From Acidobacteriota bacterium (GTDB lineage Bacteria; Acidobacteriota; Vicinamibacteria; Vicinamibacterales; UBA2999), in assembly GCA_016871195.1 (NCBI GenBank), contig VFZN01000006.1:145489-209488 (forward strand): a DNA stretch of 64,000 nt, read 5' to 3'. The notes beneath the pieces are model-generated. The model searched no databases. It had not been told where the DNA came from and was given only the letters and a program-made list of their open reading frames with translations. Within the stretch, counting starts at the first letter, position 1; every line of letters starts with the position of its first letter. The translations under genes and the position numbers were made by a program. Shown piece after piece: positions 30,401 through 38,041 of this stretch.

Positions 30401-30497
30401 TGGCATTCTTCCCGTAGTAGGGAACCATCCCCATCTGCGCCTGGGCAGACGAGGCCGCCGTCAGAATCGCCAGCAGGGTCAGGCTGATGAGCCGCAT
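27426..30497 (-). CDS. Outer-membrane fusion: zinc metalloprotease, TolB-like propeller, beta-barrel
   Basis: 1023 residues. A signal peptide (1-20, ASSAQA) is followed by a gluzincin-type metallopeptidase with H139-E-L-T-H143 and a third ligand candidate E165 in LWVMEGMSDY. Residues about 310-640 hold repeated WD40/PD40 strands of a TolB-type propeller (for example PDFSPDGTKIAFSA, PTWSPDGKHIVYL). The last 350 residues look like a surface-antigen beta-barrel and end in an aromatic residue (WVGFDF), the usual outer-membrane insertion signal. The ATG at 30497 has AGGAG eight bases upstream; the frame is open further upstream by chance. The protease probably faces the periplasm or surface; its substrate is unknown. 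Confidence 0.82.
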   Translation of the reverse strand: MRLISLTLLAILTAASSAQAQMGMVPYYGKNAIRYDRFEWHIYQTDHFELYYYPEVEPHVERIAGYAESAYQHVSSELKHDLAFKVPLILFSTSAEFWQQNVIPGAAQEGVGAFAEPSRSRILMPIDEPSDLLYRLVTHELTHIFQFDIIPTGLIRRNMPLWVMEGMSDYMTGYWRPLDLMTVRDAAVSDIVPKMSEMQDYGGFSNPRLIYNLGHAAFEFMESRWGKEGVRAYVFALRRSVIGGSDDAYSEAFQLDATEFDQQFDRYMKERFKPFRDKERPVDYGRDLAPDPRKTFYSNVLSIEPSPSGDLIAAMTGNGADRELDIVLLSSKDGAVVRNLTRGFDQSMGFEYLATPGGRWNSVPWMTWSPQGDRLAYFVRTEKDRSLIVQDVVTRKVVVRIPLKLDAPESPDFSPDGTKIAFSAMEGSDANIYLVDLESREVKPLGKDPLPHYAPTWSPDGKHIVYLVRISGNDKLFRMNADGSNPQQITFGTHDEGGAQYWDSNTLIFSSTAVNPADAIDPEVARNGQIFNLWTLNLTTNELKQYTDTLAGNLSPVILKDGTNQRVAFVTYLKGDYGLHVIDLKNEITTVPSEDFGAPGPVVDFQAPLTHSFVQDNAKRKGRFEKMFLEGRPPVGVGITSGGDVFGGTQIAFTDVLGDQQFTLFASSIAQYRTIQGMWINLERRLNLAAQGYSQTQFFFGQLQNVFFDPMLSGIIDRDLAVATRTTNGGTAYAIYPFNRYRRIELYGGVNYFNERFADPGLQEYSQQYQVDQFGRQLFNNGFMIPIGAAFIQETTIFREFGPLTGSTMRVAYEIAPKIGNTLTRQTVDVDVRKYFRLAGTALLAVRGRGFTSWGNNPGFTFFGGNNELRGYNFLEFSGQDAFFVNAELRLPLINAMATPIGILGGVRATLFANLGAARWRTANQPFRVFTRDTTIESPVLGYNNLGQPIYGPAVPVSGFRLRDGRGSYGFGLMSFALGFPVHFDWTFRTLMNPLWEDVAYAAIGGSREFRRSRFQLWVGFDF

Positions 30498-30601
30498 CGC
30501 TGTTTCTCCTGTGTGCATCTTACAGTGAGGACCATCGGGAGCCATGAAACGGTCCCTGAATAGCACAACAGCAGCAAGATCCGATCCGCGGGGCGATGTC
30601 C

Positions 30602-30607
30602 TATACT
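30602..30607 (+). promoter_or_regulatory. -10-like element before the ECF sigma gene
   Basis: TATACT lies 40 bases before the ATG at 30648. No good -35 is seen at 17 bases and no obvious sigma-specific motif. Confidence 0.35.
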
Positions 30608-30647
30608 TGAGACGCGCGACAGGGCGCTGACGCTTCTTTCCTCTCCC

Positions 30648-31223
30648 ATGCCGTTTGGTCGCTGGCGGTCGTCTCCGCCTCCTCCGGATGCTGACAGTTT
30701 CACGGCCGATGCGCTCGACCACCTCGACGCCCTGTACGGCACCGCCCTGCGGCTGACCCGTCGGCCCGAGGACGCTCAGGACCTGGTGCAGGACACCTAT
30801 CTGAAGGCCTTTCGGGCGAGGGCGCGGTTCACGGCCGGCACCAACCTTCGGGCGTGGCTCTACACCATCCTGCACAACACATGGCGCAACCGGCGGCGTG
30901 ATCAGAGCCGATCGAGGGTCGAGGCCGATTCCGAGGTGGTGGAGATTGCCGCCGAGCGGGGCGACACAGGCGGGCTTCCGGCCCCCACTCCGGAAGACCT
31001 GCTGCTGCGAGAGGCCATGAGCGACGACCTGCGGGTGGCCCTCGACGGGCTGCCCGAGGCCTTCCGTGAGGTGGTCTGGTTGCGGGACGTGGACGACTTG
31101 AGCTATCAGGATATTGCGACCGTCCTGTCGGTGCCGATGGGGACGGTGATGTCGAGGCTGGCGCGGGGCCGTCGGCAGCTGCACGCCGGGGTGCTGGCGG
31201 CGCGGCGTGCAACCCCGTCATGA
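30648..31223 (+). CDS. RNA polymerase ECF sigma factor
   Basis: 191 residues with region 2 (LDALYGTALRLTRRPEDAQDLVQDTYLKAF split over about 28-62, including the core-binding DLVQDTYLKAF) and region 4 with its helix-turn-helix (DDLSYQDIATVLSVPMGTVMSRLARGRR split over about 146-173). It lacks region 3, as ECF factors do. It should direct polymerase to a small regulon when released from its anti-sigma factor, which is encoded 28 bases downstream. The ATG at 30648 lies in a C/T-rich context with no clear ribosome site. Target genes may include the lipid genes downstream, but this is inference. Confidence 0.93.
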   Translation: MPFGRWRSSPPPPDADSFTADALDHLDALYGTALRLTRRPEDAQDLVQDTYLKAFRARARFTAGTNLRAWLYTILHNTWRNRRRDQSRSRVEADSEVVEIAAERGDTGGLPAPTPEDLLLREAMSDDLRVALDGLPEAFREVVWLRDVDDLSYQDIATVLSVPMGTVMSRLARGRRQLHAGVLAARRATPS

Positions 31224-31251
31224 TTTTGGCGTCATAAGGACGCGGAATCGT

Positions 31252-32034
31252 ATGCGTATAAACACTGAGTGCGACCGTTTTGACGAGCTGCTGGCGCTGG
31301 AAGCCGAACACGGCGATGGCGCGGTCGTCGACCCGGCACTGCATCGCCATCTGGCCGGATGCCCGGCCTGCGAGGCGGCCGTGGCGGCCCAGCGCGCCGT
31401 TCGCAAACGGCTGGTGACTCATCGCCGGGCCTTGCAGATCACGGCCCCGCCCGGTGTCAGAACGCGCATCGCGGCCAAACTGGCCGGCGAGGCCCATGCC
31501 GAAGCGGGAGCGTCGATGGCCACGGGCTGGGGCCTGCGGCTGTCGCCGCTCGCGGCTGCCGCCGCGCTGATGCTGGTCATCACGGTCGGGGTGCTGCCGA
31601 TGGTGACCGGGCAGTCGTCTGTGGTGTTGGCGGCGCAGTTGGCGCTCGACCACGTGAAGTGCTTCCTCATCGATGGCGATGTGCACGCCACCCCCATTTC
31701 CGCGGCAGACGCCGAGGCCACGATGCGCAAGCAGCATGGTTGGTCGGTGCCGGTGTCTGCTACGGGCGGCGTCGACGACGGCCACCTCGTGGCCGTGCGC
31801 GAGTGCCTCTACAGCGAGGGCATGGCGGCCCACCTGCTCTATCGCGTCGGCGAGACGCCGGTGTCACTCTTCGTGATGCCCGACACCGACCATGCCGTCG
31901 CTTCGGTCTCGATTCTGGCGTCAGATACAGTGTCGTGGCACCAGAACGGACGCACGCACATGCTGGTTGGGCCCGCCGGGTCGCGCGCGACGCTCGACTC
32001 AATGGCCCGCCACCTGCAACTTGAGGCAAGATAG
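31252..32034 (+). CDS. Zinc-finger anti-sigma factor, membrane anchored
   Basis: 260 residues. The N-terminal zinc motif is H33-L-A-G-C37-P-A-C40 (HxxxCxxC), typical of zinc-binding anti-sigma domains; one transmembrane helix follows (about 98-116), then a periplasmic domain of about 140 residues with conserved-looking cysteines in VKCFL and RECLY. Such proteins hold an ECF sigma factor at the inner membrane until a signal arrives; the HxxxCxxC type often senses oxidative or thiol stress. The ATG at 31252 is preceded by AAGGA. It lies 28 bases after the sigma gene and 4 bases before the TlpA gene. Confidence 0.85.
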   Translation: MRINTECDRFDELLALEAEHGDGAVVDPALHRHLAGCPACEAAVAAQRAVRKRLVTHRRALQITAPPGVRTRIAAKLAGEAHAEAGASMATGWGLRLSPLAAAAALMLVITVGVLPMVTGQSSVVLAAQLALDHVKCFLIDGDVHATPISAADAEATMRKQHGWSVPVSATGGVDDGHLVAVRECLYSEGMAAHLLYRVGETPVSLFVMPDTDHAVASVSILASDTVSWHQNGRTHMLVGPAGSRATLDSMARHLQLEAR

Positions 32035-32038
32035 CGAG

Positions 32039-32713
32039 ATGGATACCTCCTCGCCGCCCGCGCAGTCTCCCGCCCCAAAGTCATCGTCGACGATGACCAC
32101 GGTGGCCCTGATCGCTACGGTGCTGGCGCTGCTGGCCATCAGCATTCCGTTCATCTGGCAGGCCGACGAGCATGCGGACGCGCCCGTGGCCGACGGCGGC
32201 GCGCCCCCTGCGGCGATGCCCCCGGCGGACGCCCCCGCGCCGGCCGCCTCGCACGGCGAGGCCACCGACGACCCCAACGCCCCGGCCTGCGATGCCGATG
32301 CGGTGCCGGCCCGTCTCGATTTCAACATCAAGGACATGGACGGCAAGGACGTGCCGCTCAGCACCTACAAGGGTAAGGTTGTTCTGCTCAACTTCTGGGC
32401 CACCTGGTGCGGGCCGTGCAAGGCCGAAATTCCCGGCTTCGTCGAACTGCAGAACAAGTACAAGAACGACCTCATCGTGGTCGGTTACTCCGTCGATGAC
32501 ACCGCCGAGAAGGCGCGTCCCTTCATCGAGGAATACAAGATGAATTATCCCGTCCTGCTGGGGCTGGGCCGCGAAGATGTGCAGGATGCCTACGGACCCA
32601 TCTGGGGCATTCCGGCCTCGTTCCTCATCTCGAAGGACGGCAAGGTCTGCAAGCGCCACATGGGCATCGCGCCCAAAGAGACGTTCGAGCGGGAGATTCA
32701 GAAGCTGCTGTAG
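32039..32713 (+). CDS. TlpA-family membrane-anchored thioredoxin
   Basis: 224 residues. A signal-anchor helix (about 20-40) is followed by a Pro/Ala-rich linker (about 45-80) and a thioredoxin fold with active site W-C124-G-P-C127 and the cis-proline segment GIPASFLI. The redox domain faces the periplasm, where it would reduce disulfides of cytochrome-maturation or stress proteins. Its ATG is four bases after the anti-sigma stop, so it belongs to the same operon, and the cysteines in the periplasmic part of the anti-sigma factor make it a natural candidate partner (inference). Confidence 0.9.
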   Translation: MDTSSPPAQSPAPKSSSTMTTVALIATVLALLAISIPFIWQADEHADAPVADGGAPPAAMPPADAPAPAASHGEATDDPNAPACDADAVPARLDFNIKDMDGKDVPLSTYKGKVVLLNFWATWCGPCKAEIPGFVELQNKYKNDLIVVGYSVDDTAEKARPFIEEYKMNYPVLLGLGREDVQDAYGPIWGIPASFLISKDGKVCKRHMGIAPKETFEREIQKLL

Positions 32714-32731
32714 TAAGATCCTGGGCGGATC

Positions 32732-32959
32732 ATGCTTAAAGGCTTCACCAAGGCGCACCTGTCGTGCGGGTGCGCTCTTTCGTTTCGCGATGGTACCGAT
32801 GAGGCCAGCCCCGTCACCGTCGTCCTCGAGGTGAAGGCCCCCGGGTGCACCAATCCCCGTCATGTCTCAGGGCTCGCGCTGTACGACTACCGCGAAGCCC
32901 TGCGCCCCTCCACCCGTTTCGGCATCGTCGGGGAAGAGGAATTCGAAGAAGAAGGCTAG
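32732..32959 (+). CDS. Small hypothetical protein with conserved-type cysteines
   Basis: 75 residues, not recognised. It has three cysteines (SCGCAL and PGCTN), no membrane segment, and a very acidic tail (GEEEFEEEG). It starts 18 bases after the TlpA gene and ends just before the desaturase gene, so it is likely in the same transcript. The frame has the same codon preferences as its neighbours, which supports it being real. A metal-binding or redox role is possible but unproven. Confidence 0.6.
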   Translation: MLKGFTKAHLSCGCALSFRDGTDEASPVTVVLEVKAPGCTNPRHVSGLALYDYREALRPSTRFGIVGEEEFEEEG

Positions 32960-32966
32960 CCTCGCC

Positions 32967-33809
32967 GTGGTGAATGCTGTCTCCACCATGGTGTTCTGGG
33001 GCGTGCAGGCCGCCTCGGTGCTGGTGCTCGTCGTCCCGTTCTCGTGGCCCCTCGTTGGGCTGTGGGCGACGTCGCACTTCGTGCGGGCCGTCGGCCTCAC
33101 CCTCTCATTCCACCGGTACTTTGCTCACCGCGCCTTCGAGATGTCGCGCGGCGCGCGGTTCTTCTGGGCGCTGGTCGGCACGGCGGCCATGCAGAAGGGG
33201 CCACTCTGGTGGGCCGGCAATCACATCGATCATCACAAATACGCCGACCACGAAGGCGACCCGCATAGTCCAAAACTGAGCGGGTTTTATCATGCGCATG
33301 TGGGCTGGTTCCTGCATGATGCACGGTGGAAGCAGGTGCCGGGATCGAATCCCGTCATGCGCGACTTCGGCCACGCCCCAGAACTGCGACTGCTCGATGA
33401 GTATTACTGGGCGCCTCCCCTGGCGCTGGCCGTGGGGCTGTATCTGGCCGGCGGTCTATCGTGGCTGGTCTGGGGCTTCGTGCTGCCGACCACCACGCTG
33501 GCGCATGCGACCTTTGCCATCAACACGGTGAATCACCTGTGGGGCTCACGACGTTTCCACACGCGAGACGACTCGACCAACAACGCGCTGACGGCGTTCT
33601 TTGCCGTGGGCGAGGGCTGGCACAACAACCACCACCGCTATCAGCGCGCCGCGCGCAATGGCTTCTACTGGTGGGAATTCGACGTCACCTACTACGTGAT
33701 CGTGCTGATGAACTGGCTCGGGATGGCTTGGCACATCCAGCCGGTGCCAGCGCGCATCTATGCCGAAGCCGAAGGCCACCGGGCACCGCCGCTGGGCGTG
33801 ACCGAGTAG
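32967..33809 (+). CDS. Acyl-CoA/acyl-lipid fatty acid desaturase
   Basis: 280 residues, membrane-bound di-iron desaturase. All three histidine boxes are present: HRYFAH, HIDHHKYADH and, near the C-terminus, HNNHH, with hydrophobic spans between them. It introduces a double bond (delta-9 type by similarity) into acyl chains using oxygen and electrons from a ferredoxin or cytochrome b5-like carrier. The start is uncertain: the GTG at 32967 is the first option after the preceding stop and has a GAAGG about 12 bases upstream; GTG 32970 and ATG 32988 are alternatives. It follows the redox genes directly and precedes a lipid-modification cluster. Confidence 0.88.
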   Translation: MVNAVSTMVFWGVQAASVLVLVVPFSWPLVGLWATSHFVRAVGLTLSFHRYFAHRAFEMSRGARFFWALVGTAAMQKGPLWWAGNHIDHHKYADHEGDPHSPKLSGFYHAHVGWFLHDARWKQVPGSNPVMRDFGHAPELRLLDEYYWAPPLALAVGLYLAGGLSWLVWGFVLPTTTLAHATFAINTVNHLWGSRRFHTRDDSTNNALTAFFAVGEGWHNNHHRYQRAARNGFYWWEFDVTYYVIVLMNWLGMAWHIQPVPARIYAEAEGHRAPPLGVTE

Positions 33810-33826
33810 CGACGGCTGGCCGCCCG

Positions 33827-35194
33827 CTAGACGCGGGCGGACCGCGCCTCGAGCTCGCGCAGGATGCGTGCGTGCTCGTGCGCGTCGATCGGATAGCGCG
33901 CCGAGATGGCGAGGGCGACGGCATAACATGCGCACGGCACGGCGCAATACAGCAGCCTGATGGCCTGCACGGCCTCGGGTGTCTGCGAGCCCGCGCCACT
34001 GACATAGCCCCACCAGCCCAGCAGAGGCAGGGCCACGCCTGCCCCGATAGCGGCTGAGGCCTTCATGACGATGCCCCAGACGCCCAGCAGGAGTCCTTCG
34101 CGCCGGGTACCACTGCGGAGCGCTTCGAAGTCGAGCGTGTCGGCCAGCATCGAGGCGGGCAGCAGCAGCGTGGCCCCGAAGCCGAGTCCGCTCAGCACGG
34201 TGATGCCGGCAAAGGCCATGACGTCGCCGGGGCCGAGCCACAGCGCGCCGAGAAATACGCCCACCGAGAGCAGGGTAGCCCCGAGGAACGCCCGCAGCTT
34301 GCCCAGCCGCCGCGAGGCCCACGTCCAGACGGGCAGACCGGCAAACCCCGCCACGAAATAGAGACCGAGCAGCGCATCGGTCGCGGCCGGTGCCTGCAGT
34401 ACCTGTTCGACGTAGAAGAAGAGCAGCGTGCCGGGGAGTGCGCCGCCCAGCGAGGCGACGGCGTAGGCCAGCAGCAGCAGCCGGTAGGGACGGTTACCGC
34501 GCCAGACACCGGCCAGCCCGTCGAGGGTGAGGCCCGGTTGTCTGGCAACCGGCGCCGCGGGCTCGGGCACGCGCCAGGCGCACCACAGCGGCAGCGAGGC
34601 CAGCAGCACGGCATAGGCCACGCCCAGTGTGCGGAACACCGCGGCCTCGTTGGGCGGTGCGCCGGTCGCGTCACGTACTGCCCGCACGAGCGCGGGTGCC
34701 GCGGCCGCCACGAGTGTGCCCAGCATCCACAGTCCATCGCGGATGGCGAAGAGCGTGGTGCGGCCGTGGTGTCCACCGGCGAGTTCGGTGCCGAGGGCCT
34801 GATAGGGAATCTGGACGACGGTCCATGCCAGAAATGCGAGGGTCATGCAGGCGAGGAACCACGGCGCGGCCGCCGCGCCCGATGGCGGTGCGAACAGCGC
34901 GATCACACTCAGCGCCAGGGGCAGGGCGCCGATGACCAGGAACGGACGGCGACGGCCCCAGCGTGTCCGGGCGCGGTCGCTGAGGGCCCCGATGACCGGG
35001 TCGGTGACACCGTCGAAGACGCGGGTCAGCAGAATCGCTGTGCCCAGGGCCCCGAGCGGAGCCCCGGCCACATCGGCGTAGAACTTGGGCAGATGAACGA
35101 AGACCGGCACGCCGAAAAGCGCCAGCGCAAACGCCGGCGCACCGTAGCTCCACTGACGGCTGCGGGGCAGGGCGTCTACTCGGGGGTATTCCAC
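33827..35194 (-). CDS. MFS transporter of the GPH (sugar:cation symporter) family
   Basis: 455 residues, about twelve hydrophobic helices. The GPH signature is clear at DGVTDPVIGALSDRARTR followed by WGRRRPFLVIGA (about residues 52-85). Members next to cyclopropane-synthase-like genes are usually called sugar transporters but are likely to handle something lipid related. No ATG fits; the GTG at 35194 overlaps the end of the SDR gene by 19 bases and gives the expected N-terminus. It is read with the SDR gene as a leftward operon. Confidence 0.85.
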   Translation of the reverse strand: MEYPRVDALPRSRQWSYGAPAFALALFGVPVFVHLPKFYADVAGAPLGALGTAILLTRVFDGVTDPVIGALSDRARTRWGRRRPFLVIGALPLALSVIALFAPPSGAAAAPWFLACMTLAFLAWTVVQIPYQALGTELAGGHHGRTTLFAIRDGLWMLGTLVAAAAPALVRAVRDATGAPPNEAAVFRTLGVAYAVLLASLPLWCAWRVPEPAAPVARQPGLTLDGLAGVWRGNRPYRLLLLAYAVASLGGALPGTLLFFYVEQVLQAPAATDALLGLYFVAGFAGLPVWTWASRRLGKLRAFLGATLLSVGVFLGALWLGPGDVMAFAGITVLSGLGFGATLLLPASMLADTLDFEALRSGTRREGLLLGVWGIVMKASAAIGAGVALPLLGWWGYVSGAGSQTPEAVQAIRLLYCAVPCACYAVALAISARYPIDAHEHARILRELEARSARV

Positions 35195-35934
35195 ATCACC
35201 AGCCGGTGGTAGAGCGGATACGGCAGCACCCGCAGCAGCTTCATTGTCCACGAGAACAGGGCCGGGAAGTGAATCTCGCGCGCACGATGCTCGAGGCCGC
35301 GGACGATGAGTGCGGCGGCCCGGGGGGCGTCGATGATGCCGGGCATGTGAAAGCGGTTGCGGTCGGTGAGCGGCGTGCGCACGAACCCCGGATTGATGAC
35401 CGAGACGGCGATGCCCTGGCGTTCGACGTCGAAGCGCAGCGCATCGAGCATCAGAATGGCGGCCGCCTTCGATGCTCCGTAGGCGGCGGCCGTCGGCAGT
35501 GCGCGATAGCCGGCCACCGAGGCCACGCCCGCGATGTGTCCCTGCCGACGCGCCAGCATATCGGGCAGGACGGCCTCGACGCCGTAGACGAGGCTCATGT
35601 AATTGACATCGATGAGTGCACGGAAATCGTCGGCACTCCACGTCTGCGCCTGCACGGGAATGTGTGTGCCTGCGTTGAACAGCGCGATGTCGATGTGGCC
35701 CCACTGTGCGCGGACATCCGATGCCGCGCGGTGCACGGCCTCGCGGTCGGTGACATCGAGCGGCAGCACGTGCAGCGATGCGCCCGGGTGACGGGCCGCC
35801 ACGTCGGCGAGCGCGTCGGCGCGACGTGCGGAAATGGTCAGACGCACGCCGGCGTCGAGCAGGGCAGGCACCAGGGCCTCGCCGATGCCCGAGCTGGCGC
35901 CGGTCAGCCACACGGCCTTGCCGGTCAACGACAT
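35176..35934 (-). CDS. Short-chain dehydrogenase/reductase
   Basis: 252 residues, classical SDR. Cofactor motif TGASSGIG (11-18), NAG (86-88), catalytic S138, Y151 and K155 (YGASK). The C-terminal 40 residues contain a hydrophobic, Arg-rich segment (FSWTMKLLRVLPYPLYHRL) that may touch the membrane, consistent with a lipid substrate. It oxidises or reduces a hydroxyl/keto group with NAD(P)H. It is the first gene of the leftward arm of the divergent lipid cluster; the ATG is at 35934. Confidence 0.92.
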   Translation of the reverse strand: MSLTGKAVWLTGASSGIGEALVPALLDAGVRLTISARRADALADVAARHPGASLHVLPLDVTDREAVHRAASDVRAQWGHIDIALFNAGTHIPVQAQTWSADDFRALIDVNYMSLVYGVEAVLPDMLARRQGHIAGVASVAGYRALPTAAAYGASKAAAILMLDALRFDVERQGIAVSVINPGFVRTPLTDRNRFHMPGIIDAPRAAALIVRGLEHRAREIHFPALFSWTMKLLRVLPYPLYHRLVMWNTPE

Positions 35935-35957
35935 GGCAGATGCTCGACGCGCAGATG

Positions 35958-35974
35958 TGACAGAAACATGACGG
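35958..35974. promoter_or_regulatory. Direct TGAC repeats in the divergent lipid-cluster control region
   Basis: TGACAG at 35958 and TGACGG at 35969 are 11 bp (one helical turn) apart in the 107-base gap between the SDR and flavoprotein genes. Could be an operator or an ECF -35; function is inferred. Confidence 0.3.
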
Positions 35975-36013
35975 CCTCTGGTGATTGCGACTCGGTGTGC
36001 GCGGAATTTCCGG

Positions 36014-36019
36014 TACACT
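36014..36019 (+). promoter_or_regulatory. -10 element of the flavoprotein operon
   Basis: TACACT, 22 bases before the GTG at 36042. No consensus -35 at 17 bases. Confidence 0.4.
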
Positions 36020-36041
36020 CGCGGGGTTCTTTGGCTTTGAC

Positions 36042-37289
36042 GTGAAAATCGCCGCGATTGGTGCAGGTGTTTCGGGACTCACGGCTGCGGCCCTGCTGTC
36101 GGCGGCCCATGAGGTGACGCTGTTCGAGGCCGAGCCCCGGCTCGGCGGGCACGCGCACACGCACGCCCTCACGCTGGGCGGCCGCACCTGGCCGGTCGAC
36201 ACTGGCTTCATGGTGTTCAACGAGCGTACCTATCCGAACTTCATCCGACTCATCAGTGACCTCGGCATCGAGAGTCGCCCGAGCGACATGTCGTTCAGCG
36301 TGCGTTGCCGCCGCTGTCGTCTCGAACTGTCGAGCCGGGGCATCGACGGCCTGTTTGCCCAGCGATCGCGGCTGCTGAGCGCCAGCCACTGGCGTCTCCT
36401 GCGCGATATCTTCCGCTTCTTTGCCCTCGGCCGCGAGGCGCTCGCACGCGGCGATGAGGCGCGCACGCTCGGTGCGTTCCTCGATGACGGCGGCTTCGGC
36501 GACGATCTGGCCCGGCACTTCGTGCTGCCGATGGGCGGCGCGATCTGGTCGGCATCATCATCTGACATGCGGGCGTTTCCCGCTGCGTCGTACCTGCGCT
36601 TCATGGAAAACCACGGCCTGCTGGCCGCCGGTGGCCAGCCCACCTGGCGTACCATCATTGGTGGTAGCCGCCGCTATGTCGACGCCCTGGCCGCGCGGCT
36701 CGGCGACGGAGTTCGAGCCGGCCAGCCCGTGGTGCGCGTGCGGCGCGAGGAGGCCGGTGTCGAGATCACGACGGCCGACGGCGCGCAGGAGCGTTTCGAT
36801 GCCGTGGTCATCGGCACACATGCCGATCAGGCCCTGCAGATGCTGGCAGATCCGAGCGATGGGGAGCGCGAGGCCCTTGGAGCCTTCCGCTACTCGTCGA
36901 ATGACACCTGGCTGCACTCGGATGCGCGTTTCCTTCCCGACGAACCCGATGCGCAGGCCTCGTGGAACTGTGACCTGCTCGACTGCACGCAGCCTGATGC
37001 TCCGGTGGCGGTGACCTACGATCTCAATCGACTGCAGGGACATCGGCCCGGGCAGGCGCTGCTGTGCTCGCTCAATCCGCTGCACGAGGTCGAGGGCGAG
37101 GTGCATGCGCGGATGCACTACACGCATCCGATTCTCGACGGGGCGGCCGTGGCCGCGCAGCCGCGCGTGGCGGCCCTCAACGGGCAGCGGCACACCTGGT
37201 ATTGCGGCGCGCATCTGCGTTACGGTTTCCACGAAGATGGCGTGATGTCGGCGCTGGCCGTGGTGAAAGGCCTCGGTGTCGGTGTCTGA
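36042..37289 (+). CDS. FAD-dependent amine-oxidase-like flavoprotein of the fatty-acid cluster
   Basis: 415 residues. The FAD-binding motif IAAIGAGVSGLTAAALL (3-19) ends with an acid in LFEAEPRLGGHAHT (about 29-42). A later segment, VDTGFMVFNERTYPNF (about 52-67), is characteristic of the NAD/FAD-binding proteins encoded next to DUF1365 and cyclopropane synthase genes. By position it corresponds to the flavin amine oxidase-like RSP1090/UfaO-type proteins of Rhodobacter, which act on methylated unsaturated fatty acids. The GTG at 36042 gives the proper N-terminus; the next gene overlaps its end by 14 bases. Confidence 0.85.
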   Translation: MKIAAIGAGVSGLTAAALLSAAHEVTLFEAEPRLGGHAHTHALTLGGRTWPVDTGFMVFNERTYPNFIRLISDLGIESRPSDMSFSVRCRRCRLELSSRGIDGLFAQRSRLLSASHWRLLRDIFRFFALGREALARGDEARTLGAFLDDGGFGDDLARHFVLPMGGAIWSASSSDMRAFPAASYLRFMENHGLLAAGGQPTWRTIIGGSRRYVDALAARLGDGVRAGQPVVRVRREEAGVEITTADGAQERFDAVVIGTHADQALQMLADPSDGEREALGAFRYSSNDTWLHSDARFLPDEPDAQASWNCDLLDCTQPDAPVAVTYDLNRLQGHRPGQALLCSLNPLHEVEGEVHARMHYTHPILDGAAVAAQPRVAALNGQRHTWYCGAHLRYGFHEDGVMSALAVVKGLGVGV

Positions 37290-38037
37290 GACGTGGCGCT
37301 CGTCGCTGATGGCAGGTCAGGTGATGCATCACCGCCTGCAGCCGTGGGCGCACGGGTTCCGGTACCGGCTGGCCCTGGTGCGGCTCGATCTCGACGAACT
37401 GCCGCGGTTGTCGCGGGCCTTCACGTGGCTCGGCATCGAGCGTGCGCGGCCGCTCACTCTCAGGGCGGCCGATCACATCACTGTGGACGATGTGCGGGCA
37501 CGGGTGCGGGAGGCGGGTGTGTCGGCACACATCGGGCGGATGGAACTGGTGACCAGCCTCCGCACGTTCGGGTATGTGTTCAACCCGGTCAGCTTCTTCT
37601 TCTGCCACGGCGAAAACGATCGCCTGCTGGCGGTCGTGTGCGAGGTGAACAACACCTTCGGACAGCGGCATGTATATGTGCTGCCTGCAGATGAAGGTCA
37701 GACGGTATGGCACGAGAAGAAGGTGTTTCACGTGTCGCCGTTCTTCACGCTCGACGGCACGTATCGGTTCGAATTCCAGATTTCGGACGGGCACATCGAG
37801 GCGCGCATCGATCTCTATCGTGGTGGCGAGGCGCAGTTTGTCTCGCGTCTGTCGCTCGACCGTCGGCCGCTGACCGACGGCGCGCTGCTGCGCATGCTGG
37901 TCGAGTATCCGCTGCTCACCCTGCGCGTGATCACCGCCATTCACTGGCAGGCCCTGCGCCTGTGGTGGAAGGGCGCCAACTATCATCCTGTTCCTGCCTA
38001 CGCCCCTGAGACTGCCCGACAGCACACGGAGCCCTAA
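37276..38037 (+). CDS. DUF1365 protein
   Basis: 253 residues of the DUF1365 family: MAGQVMHHRLQPWAHGFRYR (about 12-31), LRTFGYVFNPVSFFFC (about 95-110), EVNNTFGQRHVYVL (122-135) and a C-terminal IHWQALRLWWKGANYHP. These proteins almost always accompany the flavoprotein and the cyclopropane-synthase-like methyltransferase in this order; the function is unknown, though it is needed in the same lipid pathway. The GTG start lies inside the flavoprotein gene (14-base overlap) and the CFA-like gene begins 4 bases after its stop, so the three are tightly coupled. Confidence 0.92.
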   Translation: MSVSETWRSSLMAGQVMHHRLQPWAHGFRYRLALVRLDLDELPRLSRAFTWLGIERARPLTLRAADHITVDDVRARVREAGVSAHIGRMELVTSLRTFGYVFNPVSFFFCHGENDRLLAVVCEVNNTFGQRHVYVLPADEGQTVWHEKKVFHVSPFFTLDGTYRFEFQISDGHIEARIDLYRGGEAQFVSRLSLDRRPLTDGALLRMLVEYPLLTLRVITAIHWQALRLWWKGANYHPVPAYAPETARQHTEP

Positions 38038-38041
38038 TCTC

